A stretch of DNA of 64,000 bases from Devosia sp. FKR38 (lineage in GTDB: Bacteria; Pseudomonadota; Alphaproteobacteria; Rhizobiales; Devosiaceae), in contig NZ_STGC01000005.1 of NCBI RefSeq assembly GCF_005222805.1, positions 2,023,651-2,087,650 on the forward strand. The letters run 5' to 3'. The notes below the pieces were generated by a model. The model ran no database searches. It worked only from the letters and a program-made list of their open reading frames with translations, and was not told where the DNA came from. Shown here piece by piece: positions 31,565-41,432 of the stretch. How positions within the stretch are numbered: the stretch's first letter is position 1; each line of letters starts with the position of its first letter. The translations under genes and the position numbers were made by a program.

Positions 31565-32628
<1,064 letters not shown>

Positions 32629-32632
<4 letters not shown>

Positions 32633-33456
32633 TTGAGGGCTCCCGAAGTAAGGCCGGAAACGATACGGCGCTGCAGAAGGACGAAGACAGCCAGGATCGG
32701 GGTCACATAGATCGCCGAATAGGCCATGATGGAATTCCAGTCGCTCGAATTGGGGCCCAGGAAGCCGGAGAGGCCCACGCTGGCCGGCTGCATCGCGCCG
32801 TTCTGGATGATCGACTTGGAGTAGATATATTCGCCGAATGAACTCATGAAAGTCAGGATCGCGCAGACCAGGATGCCGTTGCGGGCCAGCGGCAGCACGA
32901 TGTTGAAGAAGGCGCCGATGCGGGAATTGCCATCCACCAGGGCGGCTTCTTCCAGTTCGCGCGGCACACTCATGAAAGTGGCCCGCACCAGAACCACAAA
33001 GAACGGCATGGCTTTGGCCGCCGCCGCCAGCACAACGGCTGTCCGCGGATAGTTGAGCAGGCCCAGCTGGTTGAAGCCCACGAACAGCGGCGTGATCATC
33101 ACCGATGCGGGCAGCACCTGCAGCATCAGGATCATGAACAGGCCAAAGTCGATCCAGCCGCTGCGATAGCGGGCCAGCACATAGGCGCAGCCCGTGCCCA
33201 GCAGCACCGTGATGGCGGTGACGCCCGAGGCGATCAGCACCGAGTTCCACATGAAGGTCTGCATGGTGCGGCGGAACCACACCGACGGATAGATGCTCAG
33301 GTCCGGCTCCACCGGCCAGAAGGTCGGTGGATTGGCGAAGATCTCCGAACCTGACTTCAGGCTCGTCACATACATCCAGTACAGCGGGAACAGATAGACT
33401 GCCGCCAGCGTCAACGCGATGGCCAGCAGGAACCAGGGAACATAGGGCCGGGTCAT
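32629..33456 (-). CDS. Carbohydrate ABC transporter permease (MalG type)
   Basis: 275-aa permease with six hydrophobic segments and the EAA loop for ATPase docking, ELEEAALVDGNSRIGAFFNIVLPLA. The WPVEPDLSIYPSVWFRRT stretch after the first segment is usual for MalG-like proteins. It starts with ATG 33456, overlapping the stop of the MalF-type partner, and ends overlapping the ATPase start, so all three are translationally coupled. It works in the inner membrane as a heterodimer. Confidence 0.92.
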
Positions 33457-34355
33457 CCGCGCACCTCATGGCGGGTCGAGCGGACATAGACAACCGATGC
33501 AATCAGCACCAGCACGAACATCATCACCGAAATGGTCGCCCCCTTGGCAAAGTCATAGAGCTTGAAGCTCATCTGCCAGGCCCAGTAGCCGGCCACGTTG
33601 GACGTGTTGGCCGGTCCGCCCTCGGTCAGCGCCGGGAACAGGTCGAACTGCTGCAGCGTGCCGATCAGGCCCAGCGACAGCACTGCGCCGATGGTCGAGC
33701 GCATCATGGGCAGCGTGATGGTCCAGAAGCGCTGGAAGGCATTGGCGCCGTCCAGTTCGGCGGCCTCGTAGAGGTCGCGCGGAATGGCCGCCAGCCCCAC
33801 AGAGAGCAGCAGCATGTTGAAGGCCAGGCCCAGCCAGATATTGGCGATCACCACGGCCCAGATGGAAAAATTCGGGTCCGATTTCCAAAAGATCGGCGCC
33901 TCAATGATCCCCATCGCCTTCAGGATCGTGTTGAGCACGCCAAAGTCGCCGGCCAGGATCCAGCTCCAGATCGCGCCGACCACCAGGCCCGGCATAACCC
34001 AGGACACCAGGAACAGCCCGCGGATCGTTGCCGCTCCAGGGAAGTTCTGCGCGAAGAACAGCGCCAGTGAAAAGCCGAGCACGAATTGGCCGGCCATTGA
34101 AGTAAACACAAAGATCAGCGTGTTCTTGGTCACCAGCCAGAACTCTGGCGCGTTGACCACAGCCACATAATTGGTGAGGCCCGCCAGCGGCCGGAACAGG
34201 TCACCGAGCGTGAACATGTCCACCTGCTGAAAGCTCATCAGGATGTTATAGACCAGTGGCAGTCCGGCCAGCGCCAGCAGGAAGACCATGGCGGCGCCGA
34301 CCAGGATCAGGTCGAAGCCGATCCCGTCCCGCATGCTGTTGAAAAATCTGGCCAT
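33453..34355 (-). CDS. Carbohydrate ABC transporter permease (MalF type)
   Basis: 300-aa permease, six predicted segments, with EAA loop DLYEAAELDGANAFQRFWTITLP. It pairs with the MalG-type protein encoded next. The gene lies 70 bases after the binding-protein gene, and that gap holds a hairpin that should reduce read-through, giving more binding protein than permease. Sugar specificity is not evident; the associated isomerase and dehydrogenase suggest a sugar that needs oxidation and isomerisation. Confidence 0.92.
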   Translation of the reverse strand: MARFFNSMRDGIGFDLILVGAAMVFLLALAGLPLVYNILMSFQQVDMFTLGDLFRPLAGLTNYVAVVNAPEFWLVTKNTLIFVFTSMAGQFVLGFSLALFFAQNFPGAATIRGLFLVSWVMPGLVVGAIWSWILAGDFGVLNTILKAMGIIEAPIFWKSDPNFSIWAVVIANIWLGLAFNMLLLSVGLAAIPRDLYEAAELDGANAFQRFWTITLPMMRSTIGAVLSLGLIGTLQQFDLFPALTEGGPANTSNVAGYWAWQMSFKLYDFAKGATISVMMFVLVLIASVVYVRSTRHEVRG

Positions 34356-34384
34356 GGGCCCCTCCGCACATATTCAATAAAAGA

Positions 34385-34408
34385 ACCGGCCAGATTGCTC
34401 CGGCCGGT
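34385..34408 (-). terminator. Attenuating hairpin between binding protein and permease genes
   Basis: A 7-bp stem (ACCGGCC with GGCCGGT, 10-base loop) is followed on the minus strand by TCTTTTATT. It resembles a partial intrinsic terminator of the kind that sets the binding-protein to permease ratio in ABC operons. Confidence 0.65.
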
Positions 34409-34425
34409 CCAGGTCAGGGAGGACC

Positions 34426-35652
34426 TTAGCCGACGATGCCCTTGATGGTGGCCTGGGCCTGATCAAGCGCGTCCTTGGCCGACATCTGGCCGGTCATGGC
34501 TGCCTGCATGGCATCGTAGATTGCTTTCGAGATCTTCTGCCATTCCGGGTGCGGACCACGCGGCTGGGCATACTGGAGCTGTTCCTGGAACACCTTGAGC
34601 GCAGCGTCCTTCTTCTCGACGCCGGTGACCGGCAGCTCGATATCGCCACGGGCCGGCAGATTGCCGAACTCGGGGAACAGGCGGTTATCCTGGCTCACGT
34701 AATATTCGAGGACCTTGAAGGCCTCGTCCGGATGCTGGGTGGTCGACATGATACCCCAGTCGAAACCGCCCAGAGCCGAGGAGCGTTCGCCACCCTCGGT
34801 GATGGTGGGCAGCAGGGTCACGCCCCAATCGAACTTGGCGTCTTCGACCATGCGGTCGATTTCCCACGGACCGGACACGGCCATGGCGGCATTGCCGGAG
34901 TTGAACGTACCGGTCGAATCCCACTGACCCATGGTCAGCACGTCCTTGGACGCCCAGCCATTGTCGACCATCTTCTTCCACAGGTCGAGCACTTCGGCGG
35001 CGCCGGCCGTGTTGACTTCCTTATAGCCGCCGCCCGAAGCCTGGATGATGGGCAGGAACTGGAAGGTGCCTTCTTCGCCGGCCTTGGCCGAGAAGGTGGC
35101 GCCATAGACCTTGTTGGCGGTGTCGGTCAGCTTTTCAGCATATTCGGCGAACTGCGCCCAGGTCTGCGGCGGCTCGGTGATGCCGGCCTTGGCAAACATG
35201 TCCTTGTTGTAGAACACGCCGATGGTGTCGGTGTACTTCGGCACGCCGAACAGCTTGCCATCCCAACTCACCGAATTCAGCGGGCCTTCGAAATACTGGG
35301 CCTTGCCGATGATCTCCGACGCCTTGACGCGGTCGGTGATGTCGAGCATCGCGCCACGCGACGAGAACAGGGCGAAGTCGGGATTGTCGAACGACACGAT
35401 GTCGGGCGCATTGCCGGTGGCAAAGGCACGCAGGGTTTCGTTGACCAGATCATCGAACGGAATGGCCCGGTATTCGATCTGGATGTCCGTGTTCTGCTCG
35501 TTGAACTCCTTGGAGAAGGTGTCCGCGATGCCCGGACGGTCGATGCCGTCGATCGACCAGACCTTGACGACGGTCTGAGCCATGGCCGGCGTGGCTGCGA
35601 CCAAAGCGCCGAGCGCCAGGCCAGCCAATAGACCGAGTTTGGTAAACTGCAT
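34426..35652 (-). CDS. Sugar ABC transporter substrate-binding protein
   Basis: 408-aa type II (MalE-like) periplasmic binding protein. Signal peptide residues 1-25 (MQFTKLGLLAGLAL to AMAQ). The mature protein begins TVVKVWSIDG and contains NIVSFDNPDFALFSSRG-like APDIVSFDNPD, FGVPKYTDTIGVFYNKDMFAKAG and AAMAVSGPWEIDRM, all family blocks. ATG 35652 has a strong GGAGG site; the open frame to 35751 is not used. It is the first gene of the ABC operon, under a LacI-type operator 79-100 bases upstream. Confidence 0.92.
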   Translation of the reverse strand: MQFTKLGLLAGLALGALVAATPAMAQTVVKVWSIDGIDRPGIADTFSKEFNEQNTDIQIEYRAIPFDDLVNETLRAFATGNAPDIVSFDNPDFALFSSRGAMLDITDRVKASEIIGKAQYFEGPLNSVSWDGKLFGVPKYTDTIGVFYNKDMFAKAGITEPPQTWAQFAEYAEKLTDTANKVYGATFSAKAGEEGTFQFLPIIQASGGGYKEVNTAGAAEVLDLWKKMVDNGWASKDVLTMGQWDSTGTFNSGNAAMAVSGPWEIDRMVEDAKFDWGVTLLPTITEGGERSSALGGFDWGIMSTTQHPDEAFKVLEYYVSQDNRLFPEFGNLPARGDIELPVTGVEKKDAALKVFQEQLQYAQPRGPHPEWQKISKAIYDAMQAAMTGQMSAKDALDQAQATIKGIVG

Positions 35653-35730
35653 TATATCCTCCCTTTGCGGCGTAGCGCCGCGATCCAAGCCGCTGGGGTT
35701 TCCTCTTCCCGCGCGGCCCACCAAAGCCAT

Positions 35731-35752
35731 CGTGAACGCTGCAACGTTCACG
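35731..35752. promoter_or_regulatory. 22-bp palindromic operator of the sugar ABC operon
   Basis: The arms CGTGAACG and CGTTCACG flank CTGCAA; the 22-bp site is symmetric except for one base pair. It lies between the LacI gene stop and the binding-protein ATG, where a LacI repressor would act on the ABC operon promoter. Confidence 0.65.
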
Positions 35753-35763
35753 GTGGCGCTTGC

Positions 35764-36819
35764 TCATATCCCCAGGCGCGCCTCCCCATTGCTGTGACTG
35801 GCGCGCAGCGCGCTGCCACAGGATTGGCGAACCAGGAGCTTGCATGGCAGCTTACGGATGCCGGCTGGTACAGCCTTGCCCTCCGCCAGCTGCAAAATCA
35901 GTCGTCCGGCCTCGCGGCCCATTTCCTTGAGGTTCATGTCCACGGTGCTCAGTGGCGGCCGCGTCGCGGCAGCCACGATCTCCCAATTGTCGAACCCCAC
36001 CACCGACACATCGCCCGGCACATCCACACCGCGTTCGCGCAGTGCATCCACCACGCCACGGGCGATCTGGTCATTGCCGCAGAAAATACCGTCCGGATGC
36101 GGCCCCTCTGCATCCCACAGCTTTGCCACTGCTTCATGCCCCCAGGCTTCGGACCATGGCCCGTTGAGCACCTGGGCGCCCGCACCCACCACATCGCGAT
36201 AGGCCGTCTCGCGCGCCGTCACCGAGGCAAAGCTGGCGGGGCCGGTGATATGCACCACCCGCTGGCGCCCCAGCTGCACCAGCCATTCCACCGCCTCGCG
36301 CGCGCCCTGCTCGTCGTCCGACACCAGGGTAATGGCGTCCTCGGGGCCTTCTGTGAACACATAGACCACCGGAATGGCCAGGTTCGACAGGTCCACCGGC
36401 AGCCGGCGGTCAATACGCTTGCCGGCGGCAATGATGCCGTCGACCTGCTTGTCGCGCATCGCATCGACATGGATCTGCCCCAGCGCCGCGTCATCCTCGA
36501 TGCCGCACAGGAACACCGACACGCCCTGATCCACCAGCGCCTCGGCCACGCCGGCCATCACCGGCAGGGTGAAGCGGCCATAGGTGTCATTGGTCAACAG
36601 ACCAATGGTGAAGCTGCGCTGCTGCGTCAGCGCCCGGGCCATGGCATTGGGCCGGAAGCCCAGGGCCGCCGCCGTCTGCTTGACGCGTTCCCGCGTCTGC
36701 TCGGTCATGCGGCCGGTATCGTTGAGCGCCTTGGACGCCGTCGCGACGCTGACTCCAGCAACGCGCGCAACGTCGTAGATGCGAATGCGCTCAGCCTTGG
36801 CCACGTCGGCGTACCTCAC
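35764..36819 (-). CDS. LacI family transcriptional regulator
   Basis: 351-aa LacI/GalR repressor. The helix-turn-helix is IRIYDVARVAGVSVATASKALND at residues 12-34, with hinge region ALGFRPNAMARAL; a periplasmic-binding-like sensor domain follows. GTG 36819 is the start. It lies immediately upstream of, and reads towards, the sugar ABC operon, so it most likely controls it through the 22-bp palindrome that follows its stop. The sensor ligand is probably the imported sugar or a derivative. Confidence 0.9.
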   Translation of the reverse strand: MRYADVAKAERIRIYDVARVAGVSVATASKALNDTGRMTEQTRERVKQTAAALGFRPNAMARALTQQRSFTIGLLTNDTYGRFTLPVMAGVAEALVDQGVSVFLCGIEDDAALGQIHVDAMRDKQVDGIIAAGKRIDRRLPVDLSNLAIPVVYVFTEGPEDAITLVSDDEQGAREAVEWLVQLGRQRVVHITGPASFASVTARETAYRDVVGAGAQVLNGPWSEAWGHEAVAKLWDAEGPHPDGIFCGNDQIARGVVDALRERGVDVPGDVSVVGFDNWEIVAAATRPPLSTVDMNLKEMGREAGRLILQLAEGKAVPAGIRKLPCKLLVRQSCGSALRASHSNGEARLGI

Positions 36820-36821
36820 TG

Positions 36822-36860
36822 GAAAACCCTTTTCTCAGCTTTGATAAAACGGTTTCTCAC
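36822..36860. promoter_or_regulatory. Possible LacI sites upstream of the regulator gene
   Basis: GAAAACCCTTTTC at 36822-36834 and AAAACGGTTT within 36845-36857 are two short odd-centred inverted repeats in the 67-base gap upstream of the LacI GTG. They might allow autoregulation. Evidence is weak, since they differ from the 22-bp palindrome. Confidence 0.25.
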
Positions 36861-36886
36861 ACAGCGTCAAGCAATCTTGGATCACA

Positions 36887-37783
36887 TCACACGGCAACGT
36901 AATCGCCGCCGCGGCACTGTTTGAGATAGTTCAGCGCCGCCACCTGGCCGGTCATCTCCAGGTCGCCACGATAGACCGGGTCATGCCAGCCCTCGATATC
37001 GATCGAGCCCTTGAACCCGGCCAGACGCAGTTCGGAAATGATGTCGGTCCAGTTGCTGTCGCCAAAGCCCGGCGTACGCATGAACACGAACTTCTCCTTG
37101 CCGAAGACGCCATGCTCCTTGATCACTTCCCAGCGGATCGTCGCGTCCTTGCCGTGCACATGGAAGAACTTGTGCGCCCACTTGCGGATCTGCGGCATGG
37201 GATCGATCAGATAGACCATCTGGTGGCAGGGCTCCCACTCGAGCCCGATATTGTCGTCCGGCGTCTCGTTGAACATCAGCTCCCAGGCGTCGGGATTATG
37301 CGCGATGTTCCAGTCGCCCGTGGCCCAGTTGCCGTCCATGGCGCAGTTTTCGAAGGCAATTTTGACGCCCTTGTCAGCAGCGCGCTTGGCCAGCTCGCTC
37401 CATACCTTCTTGTACTGCGGCAGGCTGTCGGTCAGCGGCTTGTTGCGCACGCGGCCGGTGAAGCCCGCCACGCAGGTGGCGCCGAAGTGATGCGCATTGT
37501 CGATGCAGTCCTTCCAGCCCTGCAGGGTCTGGCGGTCCATTTCCTGGTCTTCCAGCGGATTGCCGAACATGCCGATCGTATTGATCTCGATGTCACGGTC
37601 GCCGATGGCGTCCTTGCACCGCTTGCCCAGCTCAGCCAGGTCCTGGCCATGCGTGCTCTGCCAGAAGAAGGGCTCGAAGCTCTCAAAGCCCAGGTCGGCA
37701 ATGGCGGCGATATTCTCCGGCGCCTTGCCCTCGGTGGCCTGGATCATGGTGCCGATACGGATCGATTTTGCGGGATTGCTCAC
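36887..37783 (-). CDS. Sugar phosphate isomerase/epimerase-like TIM-barrel protein
   Basis: 298-aa xylose-isomerase-like TIM barrel (AP endonuclease 2 superfamily). Likely metal ligands are in KIAFENCAMDG (Glu), LEWEPCHQM, FFHVHGKDA (His) and the final SIDIEGWHDP (Glu). Members isomerise or epimerise sugars, or handle inositol intermediates. The start is GTG 37783 with no clear Shine-Dalgarno, 12 bases after the Gfo/Idh stop, suggesting coupling by short distance. It probably processes the sugar imported by the adjacent ABC system. Confidence 0.85.
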   Translation of the reverse strand: MSNPAKSIRIGTMIQATEGKAPENIAAIADLGFESFEPFFWQSTHGQDLAELGKRCKDAIGDRDIEINTIGMFGNPLEDQEMDRQTLQGWKDCIDNAHHFGATCVAGFTGRVRNKPLTDSLPQYKKVWSELAKRAADKGVKIAFENCAMDGNWATGDWNIAHNPDAWELMFNETPDDNIGLEWEPCHQMVYLIDPMPQIRKWAHKFFHVHGKDATIRWEVIKEHGVFGKEKFVFMRTPGFGDSNWTDIISELRLAGFKGSIDIEGWHDPVYRGDLEMTGQVAALNYLKQCRGGDYVAV

Positions 37784-37795
37784 AACAGTAACTTT

Positions 37796-38830
37796 CTAGG
37801 CTTCAATGAGAACGCGCTGCTTGGTCTTGCCGCTTTCGATGGCGGCAAACACCATGGCCAGGCTCTTGATATTGTCGCTGCCCACCGTTTCGGGGGCGCG
37901 GCCGCTGACAATGGCATCGAGGAAATCGGCCAGCACGCTGGCATGGCCATGGGTCTGGTCGATATCGGCTGGTTCGGGGACGTCGATCGGCTTGAGGTCG
38001 CGGAAGAAACCGGTATCCCCCGCCACCACATTGGCAACGAAGGCATCGCCACCATCCCAGGTCAGCGTGCCCTTGGTGCCCACGATGCGCCATGCCGCTT
38101 CCCAGCTGGTATTGGCGCCCTCAGCGCACCAGCTGCCGCGATAGTTGAACACCACGCCCTGGTCGAATTCGAAGATCGCATTGGCGGCCGCGCCATGCGC
38201 ATACCACGAGCCTGCCGGATTGGTTTCCAGGCAATACACCGCCTTGGGCGCCGCGCCCGCCATATAGCGCGCGGCGTCCAGCGTATGGATCGCCATGTCC
38301 AGCAGCAGCACATTTTCCATCTGCTCGCGGAAGCCGCCGAAATGGGCGCCCACGAAGAAGTCGCAATGCAGCGCCGTCACCTCGCCCAGCGCCCCGCTTT
38401 CGATCAGCCGACGGATGCGGCGCACCCCGGCGATGAAGCGGCGGTTCTGCACTACGGCATGAATGCGGCCCGCCGCCTTGGCCTGGGCGATCATCTCGCG
38501 GCCTGCTGCCAGCGTCGCCGCCATCGGCTTTTCGCTCAGCACATGGCAACCGTGACGCAGCCCGGTCGCCACCACGCCGGCACGAGCCACGGGCACCACC
38601 ACGTCAAACAGGATATCGGGCTTGGTCTGGCTCAGCACGGCATCAAGCTCCGTGCCGATCACAGCCTGGCTCAGCCCGAATTCGGCGGCACGCGCTTCCG
38701 CCGTGGCACGGTCCAGATCGACCAGACCCACAACCTCGACGCGCCCCTTGAGCAGCGGATGCTCGGCAATCGCCGACAGCCACCCTTTGGACATGGCGCC
38801 ACAACCCGCGAGAACGGCCTTGAATACCAA
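37796..38830 (-). CDS. Gfo/Idh/MocA family oxidoreductase
   Basis: 344-aa NAD(P)-dependent sugar dehydrogenase. The Rossmann motif VLAGCGAMSKGW opens the protein, HVLSEKPMAATLAAG carries the catalytic Lys of the EKP motif, and a C-terminal alpha/beta sheet domain follows. The start is TTG 38830 with AGGGAGG eight bases upstream; no ATG fits. It is the first gene after the intergenic region with two LacI-type operators and is divergent from the second LacI gene, so that regulator probably represses it. Substrate unknown. Confidence 0.87.
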   Translation of the reverse strand: MVFKAVLAGCGAMSKGWLSAIAEHPLLKGRVEVVGLVDLDRATAEARAAEFGLSQAVIGTELDAVLSQTKPDILFDVVVPVARAGVVATGLRHGCHVLSEKPMAATLAAGREMIAQAKAAGRIHAVVQNRRFIAGVRRIRRLIESGALGEVTALHCDFFVGAHFGGFREQMENVLLLDMAIHTLDAARYMAGAAPKAVYCLETNPAGSWYAHGAAANAIFEFDQGVVFNYRGSWCAEGANTSWEAAWRIVGTKGTLTWDGGDAFVANVVAGDTGFFRDLKPIDVPEPADIDQTHGHASVLADFLDAIVSGRAPETVGSDNIKSLAMVFAAIESGKTKQRVLIEA

Positions 38831-38898
38831 AATGCAACCCTCCCTGGGACCATGCGCGCCTACCCATCTTTGCCGTGGGTATCGCTGCGGGCATGTCC

Positions 38899-38912
38899 CG
38901 TAAACGTTTACG
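38899..38912. promoter_or_regulatory. LacI-family operator 1 (perfect palindrome)
   Basis: CGTAAACGTTTACG is a perfect 14-bp palindrome with central CG, 69 bases upstream of the Gfo/Idh TTG in the divergent gap. It matches the general shape of LacI-family operators. Confidence 0.75.
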
Positions 38913-38950
38913 ACGATACTTTTAGGATCGCGAACCTGTCAATAGGGCTT

Positions 38951-38964
38951 CGTAAACGTTTCGG
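38951..38964. promoter_or_regulatory. LacI-family operator 2
   Basis: CGTAAACGTTTCGG repeats operator 1 with two changed outer positions. The centres of the two sites are exactly 52 bp apart, close to five helical turns, which suits cooperative binding or looping. It lies about 114 bases upstream of the LacI ATG. Confidence 0.7.
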
Positions 38965-39077
38965 AGAAAAATCATACTTATGTCCGGGATCGAGCGCAAT
39001 GCTTGCCAAGCGCCTCAGCCCGGTACAATGCATAATCAAGGCCTGCAGCAGACAGGCGGTTCAGGGGGACCAGCGAC

Positions 39078-40115
39078 ATGAAGGGCATTCGGCGCCTCGC
39101 CCAGCAACTCGATATCTCGATCGGCACCGTCTCGCGCGCCCTCAATGGCAAGCCTGACGTCAACGAGCAAACCCGCGCCCGCGTGCTCGAGGCCGCCGCC
39201 GCCATGGGCTATGTGCCCAATCAGGCCGGGCGCAGCCTGCGCGAGGGCAGCACCAAGGCCATCGGCTTCACCATTGAATCGGGCGCCGACACAGCCGGCA
39301 ATGGCGACAACTTCTTTCTCGGTGTCATCGACGGCGTGCAGGCCGCGTTCAGCCGCCACCACCTCGATCTTGTGGTCCTGCCCTGCTCCACCGAGGAGGA
39401 CCCCAGCCAATATCTGCGCCGCATGGTGGCCCGCGGCATGGTCGATGGCATGATCATCTCGGCCACCCATCGCCGCGATGCCCGCATCGAGCTGCTGGCC
39501 AATGCCCGCCTGCCCTTCGTCGCCCTGGGCCGTTCGGGCACGCCGGGACCGCATCCCTGGATCGATCTCGATTTCGAGGGCGTGGTCAATCGCGGCGTCG
39601 ATCGCCTGGTCGCCAAGGGCCATCGCCGCATTGCCGTGGGCCTGCCCAGCAATGATATCAACCTGGGCTTCGTGTTCTTCGAAGGCTATAAGGCCGCCCT
39701 GGCCCGCCACGGCATTCCCTTCGACCCCGCGCTGATCATCCGCGCCGGCTCATCCGAACAGGGCGGCTATCAGATTGCACATGAACTGCTCAACCTGCCC
39801 GAGCGGCCCACGGCGGTCATCCTGATCTATGAGATGATGGCCATCGGCCTTTATCGCCGGCTGAACGAGGCCGGCGTACGCCCCGGTCGCGACATTGCCG
39901 TCATCGGTTTCCGCGAAGGCCCGCAGTCGCGTTTCCTCTCGCCGCCGCTCACCTGCTTCCGCCTGTCGCTGCGCGATCTGGGCGTGGCACTCGGCGAATC
40001 CCTGCTCGCCTCCATGCCCGCCTATGCCGAGATCTATCCCCAGGGCCTGGTGCGCCGCATCTGGCCGCTCGAGCTGGTGCCCGGCGAAAGCGACGACTTC
40101 ATCATTCCGCGTTGA
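39078..40115 (+). CDS. LacI family transcriptional regulator (second)
   Basis: 345-aa LacI-type regulator. HTH at the extreme N-terminus, IRRLAQQLDISIGTVSRALNG (about residues 4-24), then hinge YVPNQAGRSLREG and a sensor domain. The gene is divergent from the Gfo/Idh gene. The 247-base gap between them holds two CGTAAACGTTTACG-type boxes, so it probably controls both itself and the dehydrogenase/isomerase pair. CAGGGGGA lies upstream of the ATG. It faces the convergent FAD oxidase gene. Confidence 0.9.
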   Translation: MKGIRRLAQQLDISIGTVSRALNGKPDVNEQTRARVLEAAAAMGYVPNQAGRSLREGSTKAIGFTIESGADTAGNGDNFFLGVIDGVQAAFSRHHLDLVVLPCSTEEDPSQYLRRMVARGMVDGMIISATHRRDARIELLANARLPFVALGRSGTPGPHPWIDLDFEGVVNRGVDRLVAKGHRRIAVGLPSNDINLGFVFFEGYKAALARHGIPFDPALIIRAGSSEQGGYQIAHELLNLPERPTAVILIYEMMAIGLYRRLNEAGVRPGRDIAVIGFREGPQSRFLSPPLTCFRLSLRDLGVALGESLLASMPAYAEIYPQGLVRRIWPLELVPGESDDFIIPR

Positions 40116-40127
40116 GCGCCGGGCTGC

Positions 40128-41432
40128 CTACCAGCCCAGCCGGTCCTTGAGCGCATACCACCACGAGCCCAGTGTCGAATACTGCGCCCGGAACATCCGC
40201 CCGCCCGGAAACGGGATCCACGGCAGGCTGGCGAAGGTATCGAAACGCGTCAGGTCTCCACGCACCGCTTCGCCCAGGATGCGCCCAAACAGATGCGAGC
40301 CGGTGATGCCGTGCCCGCTGTAGCCATGCGCGAAATACACCCGCTCGCCCAGTCGCCCCAACTGCGGCACGCGCGAGAACGACAGCGCAAAATTGCCGCT
40401 CCAGGCATAGTCGATTGTCACATCCTTGAGTTGGGGAAACACCTTGTCCAGGTTCGGCCGCAGCTTGGCCACCACATCGGCCGGATCGGTGCCGCCATAG
40501 ACGACGCCGCCGCCAAAGATCAGCCGGTGATCGGCGCTAAGCCGGAAATAATCGAGGATATAGCGCACGTCTTCCACGCACATGCCGCTCGGCAACAGGG
40601 CCTCGGCCCGCTCCTTGCCCAGCGGCGCCGTCGCCATCATCTGCGTCGACACTGGCATCACCCGCGCCGTCAGCTCCGGCACCACATTGCCCAAATAGGC
40701 ATTGCCGCACACCAGCACGGCCTTGGCCGTCACCCGGCCCTGCGCCGTGATCACCCTGGCGCCGGCCCCATCCTGTTCCACCTTGGTCACCGGCGAGCGC
40801 TCATGGATCACCCCGCCCAGGCTCTCGAAGGCCTTGGCCTCCCCCAGCGCCAGGTTCAGCGGGTGCATATGCCCGCCCGAATGGTCGATCATCCCGCCCA
40901 CATAGGCCGTGCTGCCGATATGGCGACGGATGCCCTCTTGGTCGAGAATTTCGTGGTCATCCATGCCATGCCGGCGCCACAGCGCCTGCTTGTCCTCAAG
41001 GCCCCGCATATGCTGGGCCGTATAGGCCGCATAGATATTGCCGCGCTTGAGGTCGCAGTCGATGCCATAGCGCGCCACCCAGTCATAGATGATCCCGGCG
41101 CCCTCCTGCACCAGCCCGCCCACGAAATTGGCCGTGCTTGTGCCATAGCGCCGCTCGATGGTTTCAAGGCTCGCATTGAGCCCGTTCACCACCTGTCCGC
41201 CATTGCGTCCCGAGGCGCCCCAGCCCACTTCTGCGGCTTCCACGATCACCACCTTGAAGCCCTTTTCGGCCAGGTGCAGCGCCGCCGACAGGCCCGAATA
41301 GCCCGCGCCCACCACGCAGACGTCAGCCGACACATCGCCCATCAGCGGCACGGGCGTGCGCTCAATGGCGCGCGACGCGGCGTAATAGCTGGGTGGATAG
41401 CGGCCATCCGCCACCGTCTTGGCCGGGGTCAT
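40128..41432 (-). CDS. FAD-dependent amine oxidoreductase (PuuB-like)
   Basis: 434-aa DAO-family flavoprotein. The dinucleotide motif VCVVGAGYSGLSAALHL is followed by GWGASGRNGGQVVNG, the signature of gamma-glutamylputrescine oxidase-like enzymes. The C-terminal WSGNFALSFSRVPQLGRLG and YFAHGYSGHGITGSHLFGRI complete the family pattern. It would oxidise a gamma-glutamylated amine to the aldehyde with release of ammonia and peroxide. ATG 41432 shares one base with the preceding stop (TGATG) behind a strong GGAGGTGG. Confidence 0.88.
   Translation of the reverse strand: MTPAKTVADGRYPPSYYAASRAIERTPVPLMGDVSADVCVVGAGYSGLSAALHLAEKGFKVVIVEAAEVGWGASGRNGGQVVNGLNASLETIERRYGTSTANFVGGLVQEGAGIIYDWVARYGIDCDLKRGNIYAAYTAQHMRGLEDKQALWRRHGMDDHEILDQEGIRRHIGSTAYVGGMIDHSGGHMHPLNLALGEAKAFESLGGVIHERSPVTKVEQDGAGARVITAQGRVTAKAVLVCGNAYLGNVVPELTARVMPVSTQMMATAPLGKERAEALLPSGMCVEDVRYILDYFRLSADHRLIFGGGVVYGGTDPADVVAKLRPNLDKVFPQLKDVTIDYAWSGNFALSFSRVPQLGRLGERVYFAHGYSGHGITGSHLFGRILGEAVRGDLTRFDTFASLPWIPFPGGRMFRAQYSTLGSWWYALKDRLGW

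Noticed and set aside
36983..39157. 724-codon plus-strand open frame opposite the isomerase and Gfo/Idh genes
   Set aside because: It runs through the two LacI operators and two well-supported minus-strand genes, and looks like a shadow.
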